NCBI GenBank assembly: GCA_015655375.1
Contig: JAATFD010000021.1
Coordinates: forward strand, 1 to 64,000
Direction of reading: 5' to 3'
Source of the DNA: Actinomycetales bacterium
GTDB taxonomy: Bacteria > Actinomycetota > Actinomycetes > Actinomycetales > Actinomycetaceae
Length of the DNA: 64,000 nucleotides
This document shows positions 60,756 through 64,000 of this stretch, piece by piece. Under the pieces are notes generated by a model that worked only from the letters and a program-made list of their open reading frames with translations, was not told the origin of the DNA and did no database searches. Both the position numbers and the translations under genes were made by a program. How positions within the stretch are numbered: position 1 is the stretch's first letter; every line of letters starts with the position of its first letter.

Positions 60756-61661
60756 TCAGTTCTCCGCCCTCCCGAGCCTCCAGTACCCCATGAATGCGAC
60801 CGCCCGTCGGTCGACGCCGAGCTCGCTGACCAGATGTCGCCTCAGACTGGTGATCGCCCCGGCCTCGCCCGCGAGCCAGGAGTACAGCGGTGCGCTCTTG
60901 AGCGCGGCCCCGCCCTTCGCGGTGCGCGGGACTTCCCACAGAATGTCGTGGTCGATGTCGATCTCCTCGACTTCGGCGCCTCGCCCGTCTGGAACCAACC
61001 GGTCAGCGACCTCGCTGACCGCACCCACCAGGTGCTCGTGGCGGGTCCTGTGCTCGCGGGACGCCAGCCGCGCCTCAAAGCCGGGATGGGAGGGCAGATA
61101 GGGCATGTCCGCGTCGAGCGGCACCTCGAGGACGACCGTGCCGCGCGCCTCACGGGGCAATTGCTCGAGGATGACGGCCAGCGCCGGAGCAGCCGTCTCA
61201 TCCCCCGCTAGCAGGATGTGCCCGGTCCTCGCGGGTGGGACGAAATCGATGCCAAGGTTCTGCGCGGTCTCCCGACCGGGGCCGTAGATCAGGATCTCGT
61301 CGCCGACCTGCGCCTCGACGATCCACGCCGAGGCCGGACCCAGGACGTCGTGGACGACCATGTCGACATCGACCTCGCATGCCTCGGGGCGCACGAAACG
61401 CGTCGTGTAGGTGCGGAAGGTCGGACGCGAGTCCATGGGCATCTCGCGCCACTGTGGCCACCACTCGTCCCCGGTCGGCATCGTGTCGAGGTCGGCGTCA
61501 CGCGCAGGGAAGACGATCTTGATGCGCTGATCGAACCCGGGATCGCCAAAATCGGCGAGCTCCGGGGACGCAAAGGTGAACCGTCTGAAGCTCGGCGTCA
61601 GGTCGGTGATGGCGCGCACGCGCGCCCGGAAGAAATGGAATTCTCCGGCTGCGGGGGGCAT
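60756..61661 (-). CDS. Siderophore-interacting protein (FAD-dependent ferric-siderophore reductase)
   Basis: The 301-residue protein shows the SIP/ViuB layout: FHFFRARVRAITDLTPSFRR, an FAD-binding barrel with TYTTRFVRPEACEVDVDMVV and HDVLGPASAWIVEAQVGDE, then the NAD(P) domain HILLAGDETAAPALAVILEQ and a C-terminal YSWLAGEAGAITSLRRHLVS and VAFMGYWRLGRAEN. These enzymes reduce iron in imported ferric siderophores to release Fe(II). GAGGAG sits upstream of ATG 61661. It follows the Fe-siderophore ATPase gene by 9 bp and completes the uptake operon. Confidence 0.94.
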   Translation of the reverse strand: MPPAAGEFHFFRARVRAITDLTPSFRRFTFASPELADFGDPGFDQRIKIVFPARDADLDTMPTGDEWWPQWREMPMDSRPTFRTYTTRFVRPEACEVDVDMVVHDVLGPASAWIVEAQVGDEILIYGPGRETAQNLGIDFVPPARTGHILLAGDETAAPALAVILEQLPREARGTVVLEVPLDADMPYLPSHPGFEARLASREHRTRHEHLVGAVSEVADRLVPDGRGAEVEEIDIDHDILWEVPRTAKGGAALKSAPLYSWLAGEAGAITSLRRHLVSELGVDRRAVAFMGYWRLGRAEN

Positions 61662-61670
61662 GAGGTCTCC

Positions 61671-62627
61671 TCACGAATGCGGGGTCGTCGGCGGATGAGT
61701 CGGCGTGATGGGGGCGGGAATGGTATCTGTCGACGTGTCGAGGACCAGCCTCACGTTCGCGGACGGGACTCCCACTGATCCTGCATCCACCACGTGGTGA
61801 CGCCCGAGGGGCGACATCAGGGGCGCCCCGGACACGGGATCGGTGACAACCAGGGCCTCGAGGTCGAAGACGGTGCGGACCATCTCGCGCGAGAGGACAT
61901 CCGAGGGCGCGCCCTCGGCAATCATCTGCCCGTCTCGCATCGCGAAGAGGTGATCGGCGTAGCGCGCGGCCAGGTTCATGTCGTGCATGACCATGACGAT
62001 GGTCGTCCCGCGCTCGCGGTTGAGGTCGGTGAGCAGGTCGAGGATCTCCACCTGGTGTGTGACATCGAGGAAGGTCGTCGGCTCGTCGAGCAGCAGGATG
62101 TCGGTCTCTTGGGCCAGTGCCATCGCGATCCACACGCGTTGGCGTTGCCCGCCGGAGAGCTCGTCGACGGGGCGATCCGCCAGGTCCGCCGTTCCCGTCG
62201 ACTCCAGCGAGCGGGCGACGACCTGGTCATCGTGGGTGCTCCACCGGGCCAGCATTCGCTGGTGCGGGTGACGTCCCCTCCCGACGAGGTCGGACACGGC
62301 GATCCCCTCCGGTGCGATGGGATGCTGGGGGAGGAGTCCGAGTACCCGGGCGATCTGCTTGGACGGGGTGCGGCGCAGGTCCTTCTCGTCGAGCAGGACT
62401 GTTCCCGTGCGAGGCATGAGCAGGCGTGCGAGGCCCCGCAACAAAGTCGACTTGCCGCATCCGTTGGGCCCGACGATCGCGGTGATCTGCCCCGGAGGGA
62501 TCTCGATGTCGAGCCCCTCGACGACGGGGTCGCCTCCGTAGGCCAATGTCAGGTCGTGGGCGGCCAGCGTGTGGGCGGGCGTCGCAGCGATGTCCGCACC
62601 GAGGGTCGATGGACGAACGGCGGTCAT
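61671..62627 (-). CDS. Iron-siderophore ABC ATPase (FepC/FecE type)
   Basis: The 318-residue ATPase has Walker A GPNGCGKST, Q-loop LLPQHPIAPEGI, the FecE feature YxGRxPH-like VGRGRHPHQ, signature LSGGQRQRVWIAMAL, Walker B ILLLDEPTTFLD and MVMHDMNLAARYADH. The C-terminal about 60 residues extend beyond the domain. Its ATG overlaps the permease stop (ATGA) with GGAGG upstream. It powers siderophore import by the adjacent FecCD-type permeases. Confidence 0.94.
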   Translation of the reverse strand: MTAVRPSTLGADIAATPAHTLAAHDLTLAYGGDPVVEGLDIEIPPGQITAIVGPNGCGKSTLLRGLARLLMPRTGTVLLDEKDLRRTPSKQIARVLGLLPQHPIAPEGIAVSDLVGRGRHPHQRMLARWSTHDDQVVARSLESTGTADLADRPVDELSGGQRQRVWIAMALAQETDILLLDEPTTFLDVTHQVEILDLLTDLNRERGTTIVMVMHDMNLAARYADHLFAMRDGQMIAEGAPSDVLSREMVRTVFDLEALVVTDPVSGAPLMSPLGRHHVVDAGSVGVPSANVRLVLDTSTDTIPAPITPTHPPTTPHS

Positions 62628-63736
62628 AGGGAACCTCCGGCTTTGTTGGTCCGGACCAGCAGGAGGACGAGGTAAGGCGCGCCGAGCACGCCGGTGATGA
62701 CGCCCACGGGATAGCGGGTGCCGAATACGAACTGTCCGATCAGATCGGCACTCAGCACCAGGATCGTCCCGACCAATGCGGACGGTACGAGCAATCGCGT
62801 GCCGGGCCCGACCAGACGGGCCGCGATCGGTCCGGACATGAACGCGACGAAGGCGATCGGTCCCGCCCCCGAGGTCGCGAAGGCCAAGAGCGCGACGGCA
62901 CCGACGATGAGCAGTGCTCTCGTCGGCCCCACGCGAACTCCCAACGCCGTCGCGGAGTCATCCCCGAGGCGCAGCATGTCGAGCGATCCCTCGGCGGCGA
63001 GCATCAGGGGAACGAGGACGATCCAGGCGACGGCCAGCGGAGCGATCGACTCCCAGGCAGCGCCGTTGAGGCTGCCGGTCAGCCATTGCATCGCGGTCTG
63101 CAGGTCCCAGGCAGCGGCCCGAGAGAGCACGTAGGAGACCACGCTGTTGAGCATGGCGGCGACCCCGATCCCGATGAGGATCAGGCGTGTCCCGGAGAAC
63201 CCCCCGCGATAGGCGAGCAGGTCAATCGCGACGGCAGTGGCCAGGGCTCCGGCCAACGCGAGCATCGAGACCTCGACCTTGCCGAGTGAGAACACGATGA
63301 TCCCGATGACGGCGGCGGCACTCGCCCCGGAACTGATGCCGATGACGTCGGGGGAGGCCAACGGATTGCGCAACATCGTCTGGGTGGTGACTCCGGCGAT
63401 CCCGAACGCGGACCCTGCCAGCACGCCGAGGACGGTGCGCGGCAGACGCAACTCGCCGACGGTGAATGAGGCGCCGGGCACTCGTTCCCCAAGGATGACG
63501 CGTGCGACCTCGAGGGGACTGTAGGTCGTCTGGCCGAACATCAGGGAGGCAGCGATCAGGGCAAGGACGACCAGCCCGAGGCCCGCAGCGATCAGATGCT
63601 GGTGCCTCTGGCGGGTGACTCGTCCCGTCACCACCGTCTGCAGCGTTGCCTCAACGGATTCGGTGTCCGTCCGTGAAGCGTTGTGGGGGAGAATCGCCGC
63701 CTTGACCTCGGGCGGTATGGCAAGCGGGGCGGTCAT
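62624..63736 (-). CDS. Iron-siderophore ABC permease (FepG/FecD type)
   Basis: The 370-residue FecCD permease has about 9-10 membrane segments and motifs [96 protein letters not shown] and [20 protein letters not shown]. The N-terminal about 50 residues before the first helix are longer than usual. It overlaps both neighbours by 4 bp. Confidence 0.93.
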   Translation of the reverse strand: MTAPLAIPPEVKAAILPHNASRTDTESVEATLQTVVTGRVTRQRHQHLIAAGLGLVVLALIAASLMFGQTTYSPLEVARVILGERVPGASFTVGELRLPRTVLGVLAGSAFGIAGVTTQTMLRNPLASPDVIGISSGASAAAVIGIIVFSLGKVEVSMLALAGALATAVAIDLLAYRGGFSGTRLILIGIGVAAMLNSVVSYVLSRAAAWDLQTAMQWLTGSLNGAAWESIAPLAVAWIVLVPLMLAAEGSLDMLRLGDDSATALGVRVGPTRALLIVGAVALLAFATSGAGPIAFVAFMSGPIAARLVGPGTRLLVPSALVGTILVLSADLIGQFVFGTRYPVGVITGVLGAPYLVLLLVRTNKAGGSL

Positions 63737-64000
63737 AGCTCACGTACTTTCTGTCGGCGCACGATCGCGATGAAGACGGGGGCGCCGATGACGGCAGTAA
63801 TGATCCCGACCTGGACCTCGGCGGGCCGGGCGACGACGCGCCCGATGACGTCGGCGGCCACGAGCAGCCCGGCTCCGGTCAACGCTGAGAACGGCAGTAA
63901 CCATCGGTGGTCCGGCCCGACGAGCAGGCGGCACATGTGGGGCACGACCAAGCCGACGAAGCCGATCGGTCCGGCAACGGCCGTGGCCGCGCCACAGAGC
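63733..64000 (-). CDS. Iron-siderophore ABC permease (FepD/FecC type), C-terminal part
   Basis: The last about 88 codons of a FecCD permease are present; the gene continues beyond the window. Visible motifs are [60 protein letters not shown] and [20 protein letters not shown]. It forms a heterodimer with the downstream permease. The siderophore-binding lipoprotein gene is expected beyond the right edge. Confidence 0.92.
   Translation of the reverse strand, partial: LCGAATAVAGPIGFVGLVVPHMCRLLVGPDHRWLLPFSALTGAGLLVAADVIGRVVARPAEVQVGIITAVIGAPVFIAIVRRQKVREL

Overview
The window is 64 kb of high-GC DNA with frequent GTG starts, 4-bp ATGA/GTGA stop-start overlaps in long operons, purine-rich Shine-Dalgarno sites and several TANNNT boxes placed about 7 nt before a start codon (leaderless transcription). 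This fits an actinobacterium. The mix of host-glycan and polyol uptake operons, a riboflavin operon and a siderophore uptake operon suggests a host-associated Actinomycetaceae-like organism, but the family is inference. No tRNA, rRNA, CRISPR array, insertion sequence or prophage was recognised.

Layout. 1-193: start of an ABC ATPase that leaves the window. 286-7585: an alpha-1,6-mannan locus with a GntR/LacI-type regulator, cytoplasmic GH76 and GH125 enzymes, a CUT1 ABC importer, and a truncated secreted GH76. 7657-10967: a dehydrogenase/beta-propeller fusion and a GlcD-like flavoprotein. 11252-15727: MarR plus MFS exporter, a DUF4041/GIY-YIG protein, and an adenine-deaminase-type enzyme. 16130-25352: a NitT/TauT-type ABC importer in one operon with an N-acyl-D-amino-acid deacylase, a fold-type III PLP enzyme and an amidohydrolase, followed by a PucR-type regulator. 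25358-26592: small toxin-like, antitoxin-like and membrane proteins. 26719-30735: promoter, FMN riboswitch and ribD-ribE-ribBA-ribH. 30877-34046: aldo/keto reductase, CoA-binding protein and MetY-type sulfhydrylase. 34114-42761: a ribose-type (CUT2) sugar/polyol importer operon with cupin, FGGY kinase, MsrAB and a zinc dehydrogenase. 42965-50376: long leader with a short ORF, then a second CUT2 importer in one operon with mtnK, mtnA and a PfkB kinase (methylthioribose or 5-deoxyribose salvage). 50430-52333: hydroxyacid dehydrogenase and an unknown gene. 52497-60543: a palindrome-controlled polyol/tetrulose cluster (RpiB-like isomerase, unknown membrane protein, HAD phosphatase, FGGY kinase, Fe-ADH-fold dehydrogenase, decayed transketolase, DeoR regulator). 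60756-64000: siderophore-interacting reductase and Fe-siderophore ABC genes, cut by the window end.

Most of the window is therefore a series of self-contained uptake-plus-catabolism modules, each with a transporter, first-step enzymes and often its own regulator. Two modules show gene decay (GH76 fragment, transketolase). The least explained items are: an intergenic element with nested hairpins present in at least three copies (11083, 31909, 51491); the RpiB-like isomerase that lacks two histidines of true ribose-5-phosphate isomerases, pointing to a tetrulose phosphate pathway served by an unrecognised membrane protein; the MtnK/MtnA pair tied to a dedicated ABC importer; and the dehydrogenase/propeller fusion.
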